DNA from: Planctomycetota bacterium
GTDB taxonomy: Bacteria > Planctomycetota > PUPC01 > DSUN01
Length of the DNA stretch: 14,460 nt
Assembly (NCBI GenBank): GCA_016872875.1
Contig: VGYW01000208.1
Coordinates: forward strand, 1-14,460
Direction of reading: 5' to 3'
A program made the translations under genes and the position numbers. Within the stretch, counting starts at the first letter, position 1, and every line of letters begins with the position of its first letter. The notes beneath the pieces were generated by a model. That model had not been told where the DNA came from, did not search any database, and was given only the letters and a program-made list of their open reading frames with translations. Positions 8,545 to 14,460 of the stretch are shown here, piece after piece.

Positions 8545-11145
8545 TCACTCCAGCGTGGGCCTCACGATTTCGCCGCGGAGCTGGGCCTCGCCGCCCTCGG
8601 GCTCGTAGACGCCGTAGAAGAGGGAACAGGAGTCGAGCCAGACGGCGATGCGGTGGAGGTCCTCGGGCGGCAGCTTGAGGTCGTTGTGGCCTTTGAGGAG
8701 CATGGCATAGAGCTTCGAGCCGCGGGCGCCGAAGGCGCCAGGGGTGGTGCGGTGGCTCTGGTCGCGCCGCCCGCCGTAGTCGTAGAAGCCATACTTGGGC
8801 GCGAGGCTGACGTATGAGGCGTAGTAGGTGGTCGTGAGGTCCATGTAGGCCCGCCCCTTGAAGCTCACCCGCTCCGTATCCAGCCGCGGGGCCTTCTCGG
8901 GGTTCTTCTTGTGGCAGTCGAGGCAATACTTGTTGAGGACCGGCTGCACGAGGCGCGGGTAGCTGAAGGGGTTGGTGCCGTCCACGTCGGGCTGGAGGCG
9001 CGAGGGTAGGCGTGAAAGCGCCGACACCGCCTTGCCTGGGCCGACGGGTGCGCGGCCGCTCGGCTCGTGACAGCCCTGGCACACCCGCTGCTCGCCAGGC
9101 TGAAGGTGCGTGCCCGAGCGCATGGACTGCACGGCCAGGCCATCCTTGTCGAGGGCCTGGAAAAAGAGCTCCTTGCCTGCGGGGACGACGAAGTGCGCGC
9201 TCCCGTCGGCCTCGACCGGCACGGTGCCCAGGACGGAGCGGGCGATGTTGACCGAGCCCGTGCCCGGCACCTGGAGGCCCGTGTTGCGGGGACAGGGCGC
9301 GACGGAGAGGGGGAGAATCTGCCAGACCCGCAGGCTCTTGATCGCCACGCCATCGGGCCACGGCTTCAGGCTGTCGTAGACGTTCAGCACCGTGACCGTC
9401 GCCTCGGCGGGCTGGCCGGCCGCCAGGCGCTCCGAGCCGTCGGGCACCACGGGCGGCAACTGGCGCGCCCGCAGCGGGATGGGCGTCATGCACGAGATCG
9501 CCGGGTCGCGGTAGACCAGCTCCTTGTTGCCGAACGAATCAACCAGGTAGATGCCGTAGTTGGCGGTGGCGTATGTGCGGCCGCCCCCCCTTGTGGCGGC
9601 ATCGTAGGCGCAGAGGTGGTAGTCCTCGCTGAGGGGATAGGGTGTGCCGAAGGTCTCGGTGCCGCCCTGGCTTTCGGGGAAGTTGGCCTCGGGCGTGAGG
9701 CGGCGGACGGGCGACATCTGCTCGTCGTCGCGGAAGTCGGGGTCGAGGATGAGGAGCGAGCCGAATGCCTGGCCGTGGTGCGGGGCGGCGGTGGCGACGA
9801 ACTTGTGCGAGCCAGGAATCGCCCGGAGGCTCAGTTCCATGTCGGGACGCGCCCGCTGCCAGGAGTAGTTGCCGTGGATGGGGCGTGGCTCGCGGCCGTC
9901 CACGGTCGTGATCCAGGGCATGTGGGCGGCGGAGAAATGGCGGTCAACGTAGTCCCAGCGCGTCCAGGCGATCCGCCCGTCGTTCGTCACGGAGGGGTGC
10001 CACTCGTTGGTCTCGTGGTAGGAGAGGCAGCGGATGTCGGAGCCGTCGGCGGCCATGCCGTAGAGGGTGTAGGTTGGGCAGCAGCGGCCGCAGCGGAGGT
10101 AGCCGCCGCGCCGCTCGCTGATGAACGCGACCCGCCCGTTGGGGAGCCAGCAGGGGTCGAAGTCGTTCCACGTCCCGTCGGTGAGCTGCGCCAGACGCGA
10201 GCCATCGGTGCCCACCTTGAAGACGTGGTAGGCCCGCCCCTCGGGCCAGTGGCCGCGGGTGGGGTCGGTGTGGTGGATGTGGCGGCGGTCGCCGCGGCAT
10301 TCGACGTAGGCGAAGAGGATGCTCTTGCCGTCGAAGGAGAGGTCGGGCGAGAGGAAGGCTCCGCCCTCGGTCTCCTCGCCGCCGAGGTTGCCCATGCCGT
10401 CGAAGGAGATGCGGTAGGGCTTGTTGGGGCCGCCGCTGAGCTTCTGGCCCTTGAGGCGGCCGCTCTCGACCACGGAGTCGGCCAGCACGTCGCGCAGCCG
10501 CGGCTCGGGGCCGAAGGGGTCGGAGAGGACGAAGATGCCGCCCCCCGGCCGCGCGGCCATGCCGTAGTACTGGTCGCACATGTGGTCGTAGATCGCGCGA
10601 TGGCGCTTGATGAAGAGCAGCTCGTTGAACGCGACCAACGGGTTGCGGAAGGCGATCTGGCGGCGCAGGCGGCTGGCATCGTCGAAGAGCGCGCGCCGCG
10701 CCTCGGAGTCCTTCGGGTCAATGGCTCTGTTGGCCGCTTGAAGCTCGCCGAGCTGCCGTTCGAGGGCCGCCAGGTCAGGGCTCTGGGGTGGCACAGGCGT
10801 CCCGCCTGTGACCCCGACAGGCCGGAGGCCTGTGCCACCGGGCATGGATTTCAGGTGAGCAAGGAGGGCGGCCGTGCGGCGCAGCACCACGTCGGCGGGG
10901 TCGCGGTCCGACTCAAGGATCAGCGCGTCCTTTCTGACCGCCTCGGCGGCCACGCGGGTGAAGTGGCCGCGATTCGCAATGTCCGCCTTGAGCGTAGCGA
11001 ACTGGCTCTCCCAATCCTTCTTCACGAGCGGCGGGTCTTCCGCCGCTGCCGCGCCATCCGGCACGAGCCCGACGAGGCAGACGAGTCCGATAGTCGCGCC
11101 CCGGAGTCTTCCCACCAGGAACCGTGCCATTGCCTTCGGGCACAT
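8545..11145 (-). CDS. Exported diheme HzsA-related protein (hydrazine synthase alpha-like)
   Basis: The 866-aa protein has an N-terminal signal peptide (basic n-region, hydrophobic residues 17-29, likely cleavage after the AAAA at 32-35), so it acts outside the cytoplasm. The middle (about 250-520) carries propeller-like PD40 repeats such as LSPDLSFDGKSILFAYV and DFDPCWLPNGRVAFISERRG. Two c-type heme sites follow, CQGCH (689-693) and CLDCH (741-745). This layout and LLFIKRHRAIYDHMCDQYYG match the widespread HzsA-related family, near the 809-aa hydrazine synthase alpha subunit of anammox bacteria. No beta or gamma subunit genes are nearby, so hydrazine synthesis is not claimed; the substrate is unknown. 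Residues 103-120 come from a palindromic repeat. The ATG at 11145 has AGGAG 7 nt upstream. Confidence 0.85.
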   Translation of the reverse strand: MCPKAMARFLVGRLRGATIGLVCLVGLVPDGAAAAEDPPLVKKDWESQFATLKADIANRGHFTRVAAEAVRKDALILESDRDPADVVLRRTAALLAHLKSMPGGTGLRPVGVTGGTPVPPQSPDLAALERQLGELQAANRAIDPKDSEARRALFDDASRLRRQIAFRNPLVAFNELLFIKRHRAIYDHMCDQYYGMAARPGGGIFVLSDPFGPEPRLRDVLADSVVESGRLKGQKLSGGPNKPYRISFDGMGNLGGEETEGGAFLSPDLSFDGKSILFAYVECRGDRRHIHHTDPTRGHWPEGRAYHVFKVGTDGSRLAQLTDGTWNDFDPCWLPNGRVAFISERRGGYLRCGRCCPTYTLYGMAADGSDIRCLSYHETNEWHPSVTNDGRIAWTRWDYVDRHFSAAHMPWITTVDGREPRPIHGNYSWQRARPDMELSLRAIPGSHKFVATAAPHHGQAFGSLLILDPDFRDDEQMSPVRRLTPEANFPESQGGTETFGTPYPLSEDYHLCAYDAATRGGGRTYATANYGIYLVDSFGNKELVYRDPAISCMTPIPLRARQLPPVVPDGSERLAAGQPAEATVTVLNVYDSLKPWPDGVAIKSLRVWQILPLSVAPCPRNTGLQVPGTGSVNIARSVLGTVPVEADGSAHFVVPAGKELFFQALDKDGLAVQSMRSGTHLQPGEQRVCQGCHEPSGRAPVGPGKAVSALSRLPSRLQPDVDGTNPFSYPRLVQPVLNKYCLDCHKKNPEKAPRLDTERVSFKGRAYMDLTTTYYASYVSLAPKYGFYDYGGRRDQSHRTTPGAFGARGSKLYAMLLKGHNDLKLPPEDLHRIAVWLDSCSLFYGVYEPEGGEAQLRGEIVRPTLE
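10787..10839. repeat. Palindromic dispersed repeat inside the HzsA-related gene
   Basis: A 53-bp element with perfect 12-bp terminal inverted repeats (10787-10798 and 10828-10839). It contains two small hairpins: CACAGGCG/CGCCTGTG with a 3-nt loop (10792-10810) and ACAGGCC/GGCCTGT with a 3-nt loop (10817-10833). It is translated in-frame as GTGLRPVGVTGGTPVPPQ. The GGTGGCACAGGC motif is one I know as a REP-like repeat in Planctomycetes and Verrucomicrobia genomes. It sits in a variable linker between a helical N-terminal part and the next coiled segment. Confidence 0.8.
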
Positions 11146-11178
11146 GGTCTTCTCCTCGTGGTTGTGATGCCTCCGAAG

Positions 11179-11207
11179 AGGCTATCAGGATGCTGACTGC
11201 GTGTCAA
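11179..11207 (-). promoter_or_regulatory. Promoter of the HzsA-related gene
   Basis: The minus strand reads TTGACA (11207-11202), a 17-bp spacer ending TGA, then TAGCCT (11184-11179). The extended -10 TG is present. The start site should lie near 11172, 27 nt before the ATG. It is markedly similar to the asnS promoter. Confidence 0.7.
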
Positions 11208-11218
11208 GGGCGAGCAGG

Positions 11219-11272
11219 TCCGTAGTGCGAGCTTTAGCCCTTGTCTGGACGGCCTGAAGGCCGCACTACGAA
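11219..11272. repeat. Palindromic dispersed repeat at the URO-D gene end
   Basis: CGTAGTGCG (11221-11229) pairs with CGCACTACG (11262-11270). The match extends to 12 bp per arm with one mismatch. An inner GGCC-TGAA-GGCC hairpin sits at 11251-11262. This CGTAGTGCG type with GGCCTGAAGGCC is a repeat form I associate with Planctomycetes intergenic regions. One end overlaps the URO-D gene and supplies its stop codon (11266-11268). The other end lies 12 nt upstream of the -35 of the HzsA-related gene. Confidence 0.7.
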
Positions 11273-12348
11273 CCTCCTGGCCATCGCTTGCCGTAAGTGA
11301 AGGCTTCATCGTACATGGCGAGGATGTTGGCGAGGGGGCTGACGGCCTGGAGGTTGTGGCAGGGGGCGAGGATGTAGCCCGTGCCGTCGGAGGCGAGGGC
11401 GTCTATGCAGTGGCGGACTTCGGCCCGCACCTCGTCGGGCGTGCCGAAGGGGAGGATGCGCTGGTTGTCAACCCCGCCGTGGAAGCAGAGGCGGCCGCCA
11501 TACTCGCGCTTCAACTCGGCCATGTCCATGCCGGGACAGGTCCACTGGACGGGGTTGAGGATGTCAATGCCCAACTCGACGAGGTCGGGGAGGAAGGCGC
11601 GGCAACTGCCGTCGTCGTGGTGGAAGACCTTGATGCCGAACTCGCGGCAGAGGGCGATGAAGCGGGCGTGGTGGGGCTTGTAGAACTCGCGGTAGACGGC
11701 CAGGCTGATGAGCGGCCCATGCTGGGAGCCGAGGTCGTCAGTGACCTGCGCCACGTCAATCAGGCCTGAGCAGGCTTCGAACATGCGGCGGTGGTGCTCG
11801 AAGAGGAAGTCGCACATCCGCTTGAGCAGGTGGTGAGTGAAGTCGGGCTTGAGCAGGGGGTCCATCAGGGAGCGTTCGAGGCCGCGGAGAAGATTGTGCT
11901 GGTAGAAGGGGGCCATGTAGCCGCACTGGAGGGCATGGGTCTTGCGGCGCTCGATAGCGGCGGCGCGCATTTCCGAGCAATCAAACCAGTCGGGCGAGGG
12001 CCAGCGGTACGCTTCGAGATCGTCAATCGTCTCGGCGGCGGCGAGGGGGTTGAGGGATTGCTCGGCGTAGACGCCGCCATCGTAGGCCATGGGCTTGCTG
12101 CGCAGGCCCCACATATCTACCGATTCGCCCTCGGGCACGGGCGGCAGGGGCGGGCCCACGTACTTGGGGCCGACGCCCCCGAAGCCGTCAGTGTGGAGGA
12201 GCTCGGCGATGTTCGCCCCTTCGCCGAAGTGTGCGCGGAGCTTGGCCCAGACCTCGGCGGTGGCCCAGATGTCGGTCGGCACGCGGTCAACCGGCTTGCG
12301 CTCGATGGCGGCGAGCACCCGCTCGCGGGAGGACATGGCATTCTTCAT
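11266..12348 (-). CDS. Uroporphyrinogen decarboxylase (URO-D)-like protein
   Basis: The 360-aa protein begins with SSRERVLAAIERKPVDRVPTD, the opening typical of the URO-D-like superfamily that includes HemE and the corrinoid methyltransferases MtaA/CmuA. Other family marks are PLISLAVYREFYKPHHARF, the strand-end FHHDDGSCRAFLPDL followed by LGIDILNPVQ, FHGGVDNQRIL and GYILAPCHNLQA near the C-terminus. It lacks the usual HemE N-terminus (RxPVWxMRQAGR), so it is more likely a methyltransferase-like paralog than the heme enzyme; such paralogs are numerous in PVC bacteria and mostly uncharacterised. The ATG at 12348 is chosen; 12336 is possible, and neither has a strong ribosome binding site. The stop codon lies inside a dispersed repeat. 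Confidence 0.82.
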   Translation of the reverse strand: MKNAMSSRERVLAAIERKPVDRVPTDIWATAEVWAKLRAHFGEGANIAELLHTDGFGGVGPKYVGPPLPPVPEGESVDMWGLRSKPMAYDGGVYAEQSLNPLAAAETIDDLEAYRWPSPDWFDCSEMRAAAIERRKTHALQCGYMAPFYQHNLLRGLERSLMDPLLKPDFTHHLLKRMCDFLFEHHRRMFEACSGLIDVAQVTDDLGSQHGPLISLAVYREFYKPHHARFIALCREFGIKVFHHDDGSCRAFLPDLVELGIDILNPVQWTCPGMDMAELKREYGGRLCFHGGVDNQRILPFGTPDEVRAEVRHCIDALASDGTGYILAPCHNLQAVSPLANILAMYDEAFTYGKRWPGGS

Positions 12349-12371
12349 GGGCTTTGCCCTATGGGGCCAAG

Positions 12372-12416
12372 TCGATCGAATCAATCGACTCAATCGAATG
12401 AATCGAGTGAATCGAA
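12372..12416. repeat. 9-bp tandem repeat, five units
   Basis: Five consecutive 9-mers: TCGATCGAA, TCAATCGAC, TCAATCGAA, TGAATCGAG and TGAATCGAA. All share the core ATCGA. The repeat fills most of the 76-bp gap between the ABM gene stop and the URO-D start. Within it, the plus strand would read a degenerate NR-x-NR pattern, which is not part of a gene. It may affect spacing or secondary structure between the two genes. Confidence 0.85.
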
Positions 12417-12424
12417 TACGTTGC

Positions 12425-12733
12425 TCACACGGGCTCGAGGATCTGGAGCGTCACCTTCACCACCAGGTCCTTCACCGCCTCGCGGTAGGTGGCCATGTGG
12501 GGCGCAGCCAGATGAGCTTTGAGGGCGGCCAGGCTCTCCCACTTCTCCACGATGGTGACGACGTTCTCGCGGAAGGGGAGTTGGGCGCGGATGTCGGTCC
12601 TCGCATCGCGTGTTGGGCCGTACTCGATGCAGCCGGCCTCGGCCCGGACCCTGGGCACCAGGCCGCGAAAGACGGCCAGATAGGCGTCGCGGGCGCCGGG
12701 CTTGAGCTCGACGTTGGCGATGACGTGGACCAT
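12425..12733 (-). CDS. Antibiotic biosynthesis monooxygenase (ABM) domain protein
   Basis: The 102-aa single-domain protein has the ABM dimeric alpha+beta barrel pattern: VHVIANVELKPGARDAYLAV, then GLVPRVRAEAGCIEYGPTRD, then EKWESLAALKAHLAAPHM. These small cofactor-free proteins include the quinol monooxygenase YgiN, but many members have no known substrate, so the reaction is not assigned. GGGGAG 5 nt before the ATG at 12733 is a strong ribosome binding site. It is the last of four tightly spaced minus-strand genes, 10 nt after the DUF486 gene. The middle (TDIRAQLPFRENVVTIVEKW) fits the family length. Confidence 0.9.
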   Translation of the reverse strand: MVHVIANVELKPGARDAYLAVFRGLVPRVRAEAGCIEYGPTRDARTDIRAQLPFRENVVTIVEKWESLAALKAHLAAPHMATYREAVKDLVVKVTLQILEPV

Positions 12734-12743
12734 GGCTTCTCCC

Positions 12744-13076
12744 CTACCACTTCCTGAAGACGAAGAACGCGGCGGCGGCGATGAGGCCGAAGCCGACCAG
12801 GTAGTTCCACTTCAGCGGCTCTTTGAGGTACACGAGCGAGAAGACGCAGAAGACGGCGAGGGTGATGACCTCCTGGATGGTCTTGAGCTGGGCGCTGCTG
12901 AAGCCCCGGTCGTGGCCGATGCGGTTGGCGGGCACCTGGAAGCAGTACTCAACGAATGCGATGCCCCACGAGACGAGGACGACGAGCCAGAGCGCCTTGT
13001 CCTTGTGCTTCAGATGCCCGTACCAGGCGATGGTCATGAAGACATTCGAGACGGTGAGCAAGGCCACGGTGATCAT
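12744..13076 (-). CDS. DUF486 family membrane protein (DMT-like, four helices)
   Basis: The 110-aa inner-membrane protein has four hydrophobic segments, at about residues 1-20 (MITVALLTVSNVFMTIAWYG), 28-47 (ALWLVVLVSWGIAFVEYC), 66-84 (IQEVITLAVFCVFSLVYL) and 90-107 (YLVGFGLIAAAAFFVF). HLKHK, VPANRIGH and LKTIQEVITL are the conserved family blocks. DUF486 proteins look like half of a drug/metabolite transporter and may dimerise; no substrate is known. The start overlaps the end of the DUF188 gene as ATGA (13073-13076), which suggests translational coupling. Confidence 0.93.
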   Translation of the reverse strand: MITVALLTVSNVFMTIAWYGHLKHKDKALWLVVLVSWGIAFVEYCFQVPANRIGHDRGFSSAQLKTIQEVITLAVFCVFSLVYLKEPLKWNYLVGFGLIAAAAFFVFRKW

Positions 13077-13525
13077 TCCGACGGATTCTCCTTGAGCGTG
13101 CGGGTGAGGATGCGGTCGAGCGCGGCGGCGAAGCGTGCCTTGTCGCCCGGCCGAAGGGCCGCGGGGCCGCCCTGGACGTAGCCGCCGGAGCGCAGCTCCT
13201 GCATCAGGTCGCCCACGTTGGCGGCGTCGTAGACCTGGCCGCGCGGGCTGATGGCCACCGCCCCCTTCTCCACCACGCGGGCGGCCAGCGGGATGTCGCC
13301 CGTCACCACGACGTCGCCCGGCGCCGCCTCCGCCGCAATCCGGTCGTCGGCGGCATTGAAGTCGTGGGAGACCAGCACCAGCGTCACGCGGGGCCAGCGG
13401 GGGGTGGCGAGGGGCACGTTGGCGACGAGGAAGACGGGGAGTTGGAGGCGGTCGGAGGCCCTGAAGGCCACCTGCTTCGCCTCGTTCGGGCAGCCGTCCG
13501 CGTCGAGCCAGATTCGAGGGGCCAT
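13073..13525 (-). CDS. YaiI/YqxD family protein (DUF188, UPF0178)
   Basis: The 150-aa protein has the DUF188 hallmarks. The N-terminal IWLDADGCPNEAKQVAFRA holds the DAD acidic pair. The central part reads VLVSHDFNAADDRIA. The block VVTGDIPLAARVVEKG is followed by ISPRGQVYDAANVGDLMQEL. Conserved aspartates in this order resemble the PIN/NYN nuclease fold, so an RNase role is suspected but unproven. The ATG at 13525 begins 1 nt after the upstream gene's TAG (13529-13527). A TTG at 13534 in the same frame overlaps that gene and is less likely. It overlaps the DUF486 gene by four bases. Confidence 0.92.
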   Translation of the reverse strand: MAPRIWLDADGCPNEAKQVAFRASDRLQLPVFLVANVPLATPRWPRVTLVLVSHDFNAADDRIAAEAAPGDVVVTGDIPLAARVVEKGAVAISPRGQVYDAANVGDLMQELRSGGYVQGGPAALRPGDKARFAAALDRILTRTLKENPSE

Positions 13526-13526
13526 G

Positions 13527-13907
13527 CTATCCAAGCTGTATCTTGCCGCCCGGGCCGGGCATGGCGTTTGGGACGACGATGCGTGAGGCGGCCTGGCGCT
13601 GGAGCTCGCGCATGTGCTCGACCACCTCGCCCACGGCCTCGCGGATGGCGTCGGGGAACGCCTCCATCGCCCCTTGAAGGGTCTTGGCGTCGAGCGGGGC
13701 CTCGACCGGGAGCGGCCCGGCCGAGGTCATCATCTGCGCGGAGCCGAAGAACAGCGGCTCGCGGCCGGGGTCGGGCGACCCGTCCGCCTTCACCGGCACC
13801 AACTGCCGTATCGTGGCCACCCGCAGGTCGGTGAACGTCTCCTCGCGGTAGAGGTTCTTGTCGTTTACCTTGATTGCGTTCACGCCGTTGGACTCGGCGT
13901 CGGCCAT
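13527..13907 (-). CDS. Conserved-looking cytoplasmic protein, unknown function
   Basis: The 126-aa protein belongs to no family I can name with certainty. It has no signal peptide or membrane segment. The N-terminus AIKVNDKNLYREETFTDLR gives way to a likely beta region (VATIRQLVPVKADGS, then FFGSAQMMTSAGPLPVEAPL). A helix follows (about residues 75-110, LQGAMEAFPDAIREAVGEVVEHMREL), ending with VPNAMPGPGGKIQLG. The ATG at 13907 has AGGA 7 nt upstream, and a TACAAT lies at 13957-13952. It heads the four-gene operon and diverges from a protein kinase gene. A link to that kinase is possible but not supported beyond position. Confidence 0.8.
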   Translation of the reverse strand: MADAESNGVNAIKVNDKNLYREETFTDLRVATIRQLVPVKADGSPDPGREPLFFGSAQMMTSAGPLPVEAPLDAKTLQGAMEAFPDAIREAVGEVVEHMRELQRQAASRIVVPNAMPGPGGKIQLG

Positions 13908-13951
13908 TCCTGCTTCCTTTCGCGTGACGTGGAGTTGAAGCCTGTCCGCAC

Positions 13952-13957
13952 ATTGTA
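13952..13957 (-). promoter_or_regulatory. -10 element of the four-gene minus-strand operon
   Basis: The minus strand reads TACAAT, one base from consensus, 45 nt before the ATG at 13907. No good -35 lies 16-18 bp upstream, so an activator or a different sigma factor may be needed. Confidence 0.45.
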
Positions 13958-14004
13958 ACAGATTCGCCCCGTTCCCGCGAAATCGCAAAGGGTCTCCTTC
14001 CCTC

Positions 14005-14032
14005 TTGCGCGCGTGGCTCCGTGCGGTATAAT
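14005..14032 (+). promoter_or_regulatory. Promoter of the Ser/Thr kinase gene
   Basis: A perfect TATAAT at 14027-14032 is preceded by a weak -35, TTGCGC, at 14005-14010 with a 16-bp spacer. The start site would be near 14039, about 50 nt before the ATG. It diverges from the promoter near 13952. Confidence 0.6.
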
Positions 14033-14088
14033 AAGAAGAGGTCGCCGGCGCGCGGCAAGCCGGCCAGCTCACGGGCAGGACCACCTTG

Positions 14089-14460
14089 ATGAGCACGGAC
14101 GAAAGACCGCCCGGGTCGGGCGGAGGCGAGCGGGATTCCTGGGACGCCGAACGCCCGACCGCGCTGCGCAGCACGCAGCCGCTGCCAGGCCCCCCACGCG
14201 AGATTCCGCTGGCCCTGCCGCCCGCGCGCCCGGCCGCCGAGCCCTACCGCCTGGGCATCGTCCTCGGCGAGGGGGGCATGGCCGTCATCTACGACGCCCA
14301 CGACCCCACCCTCGGCCGCTCCGTGGCCGTGAAGGTGATGAAGCCCGAGCTCGCGGGCGACCCCGACCTCCAGAGCCGCTTCCTCCACGAGGCGCGCATC
14401 CTCGGACAGCTCGAACACCCAGGCGTCGTCCCCGTCTTCTCCGCCGGCTCGCTGCCCGGC
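14089..14460 (+). CDS. Hanks-type Ser/Thr protein kinase, N-terminal part, cut by window end
   Basis: This open frame runs 124 codons to the last base with no stop. About 53 Pro/Arg-rich disordered residues precede the kinase domain. The glycine loop LGEGGMAVIYDAHD, the AVKVMK lysine (VAVKVMKPEL) and the helix-C stretch SRFLHEARILGQLEHPGVVPVF, with its conserved Glu, are all present. Later kinase motifs (HRDLKPxN, DFG) lie outside the window. Such PknB-like kinases are abundant in Planctomycetes, often with C-terminal WD40, TPR or transmembrane parts that cannot be seen here. AGGA lies 8 nt before the ATG at 14089. The gene follows its own promoter and diverges from the unknown-protein operon. 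Confidence 0.92.
   Translation, partial: MSTDERPPGSGGGERDSWDAERPTALRSTQPLPGPPREIPLALPPARPAAEPYRLGIVLGEGGMAVIYDAHDPTLGRSVAVKVMKPELAGDPDLQSRFLHEARILGQLEHPGVVPVFSAGSLPG

Noticed and set aside
8545..11145. Evidence that the organism performs anammox
   Set aside because: Only an alpha-subunit relative is present, the family is common in non-anammox PVC bacteria, and no other hydrazine-metabolism genes are seen.
9067..11196. 709-codon plus-strand ORF antisense to the HzsA-related gene
   Set aside because: It is a composition artefact of the GC-rich complement. The minus-strand frame has a signal peptide, propeller repeats and two heme motifs.
12372..12416. Short CRISPR-like array
   Set aside because: The units are 9 bp with no spacers and no cas genes nearby; it is a simple tandem repeat.
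13384..14418. 344-codon minus-strand ORF covering the kinase start and the unknown gene
   Set aside because: It overlaps three better-supported genes in other frames, and its composition is of the shadow type.

Overview
The window looks like a GC-rich chromosome segment of a Planctomycetota (PVC-group) bacterium. Several things point that way: a 23S rRNA gene with no 16S gene next to it and its own promoter; a secreted glycosidase with a LEPLEARLLF N-terminal motif; a diheme protein related to hydrazine synthase alpha subunit; a URO-D-like protein; a Hanks-type kinase; and dispersed palindromic repeats, one of them inside a coding region. The assignment is by inference. No phylogeny was run.

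Layout. Positions 1-2813 hold most of a 23S rRNA gene on the minus strand, with its 3' end outside the window. Upstream of it (2814-3000) is an rRNA leader with a boxB-like hairpin, a boxA, and a near-perfect sigma-70 promoter. After a GC-rich hairpin stretch comes a plus-strand GH113-type mannanase-like gene (3368-5086), then tRNA-Arg(UCG) with its own promoter and terminator. From 5316 to 8528 there is a cluster related to toxin-antitoxin systems: a DUF2442 remnant, a MazF-like toxin with an unusual upstream partner, asnS, and a divergent RelE/Phd pair. A convergent HzsA-related diheme protein (8545-11145) and a URO-D-like protein (11266-12348) follow on the minus strand. Next is a compact minus-strand operon (12425-13907): unknown 126-aa protein, YaiI/DUF188, DUF486 membrane protein and ABM monooxygenase. 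A Ser/Thr kinase gene starts at 14089 and runs off the right end.

How the genes work together. 23S rRNA, tRNA-Arg and AsnS belong to translation. Both toxins are of families that usually act on translation (mRNA interferases), so two growth-control modules flank asnS. The mannanase-like and HzsA-related proteins are probably exported. The HzsA-related gene by itself is not evidence for anammox.

Promoters are unusually easy to read: eight candidates have a TTGAC-like -35, a 16-17 bp spacer and a TA-N3-T -10. The points most worth a second look are the non-AbrB partner of the MazF toxin, the HzsA-related protein with an in-frame palindromic repeat, a dispersed repeat that supplies the URO-D stop codon, and the stand-alone 23S transcription unit with an antitermination leader.
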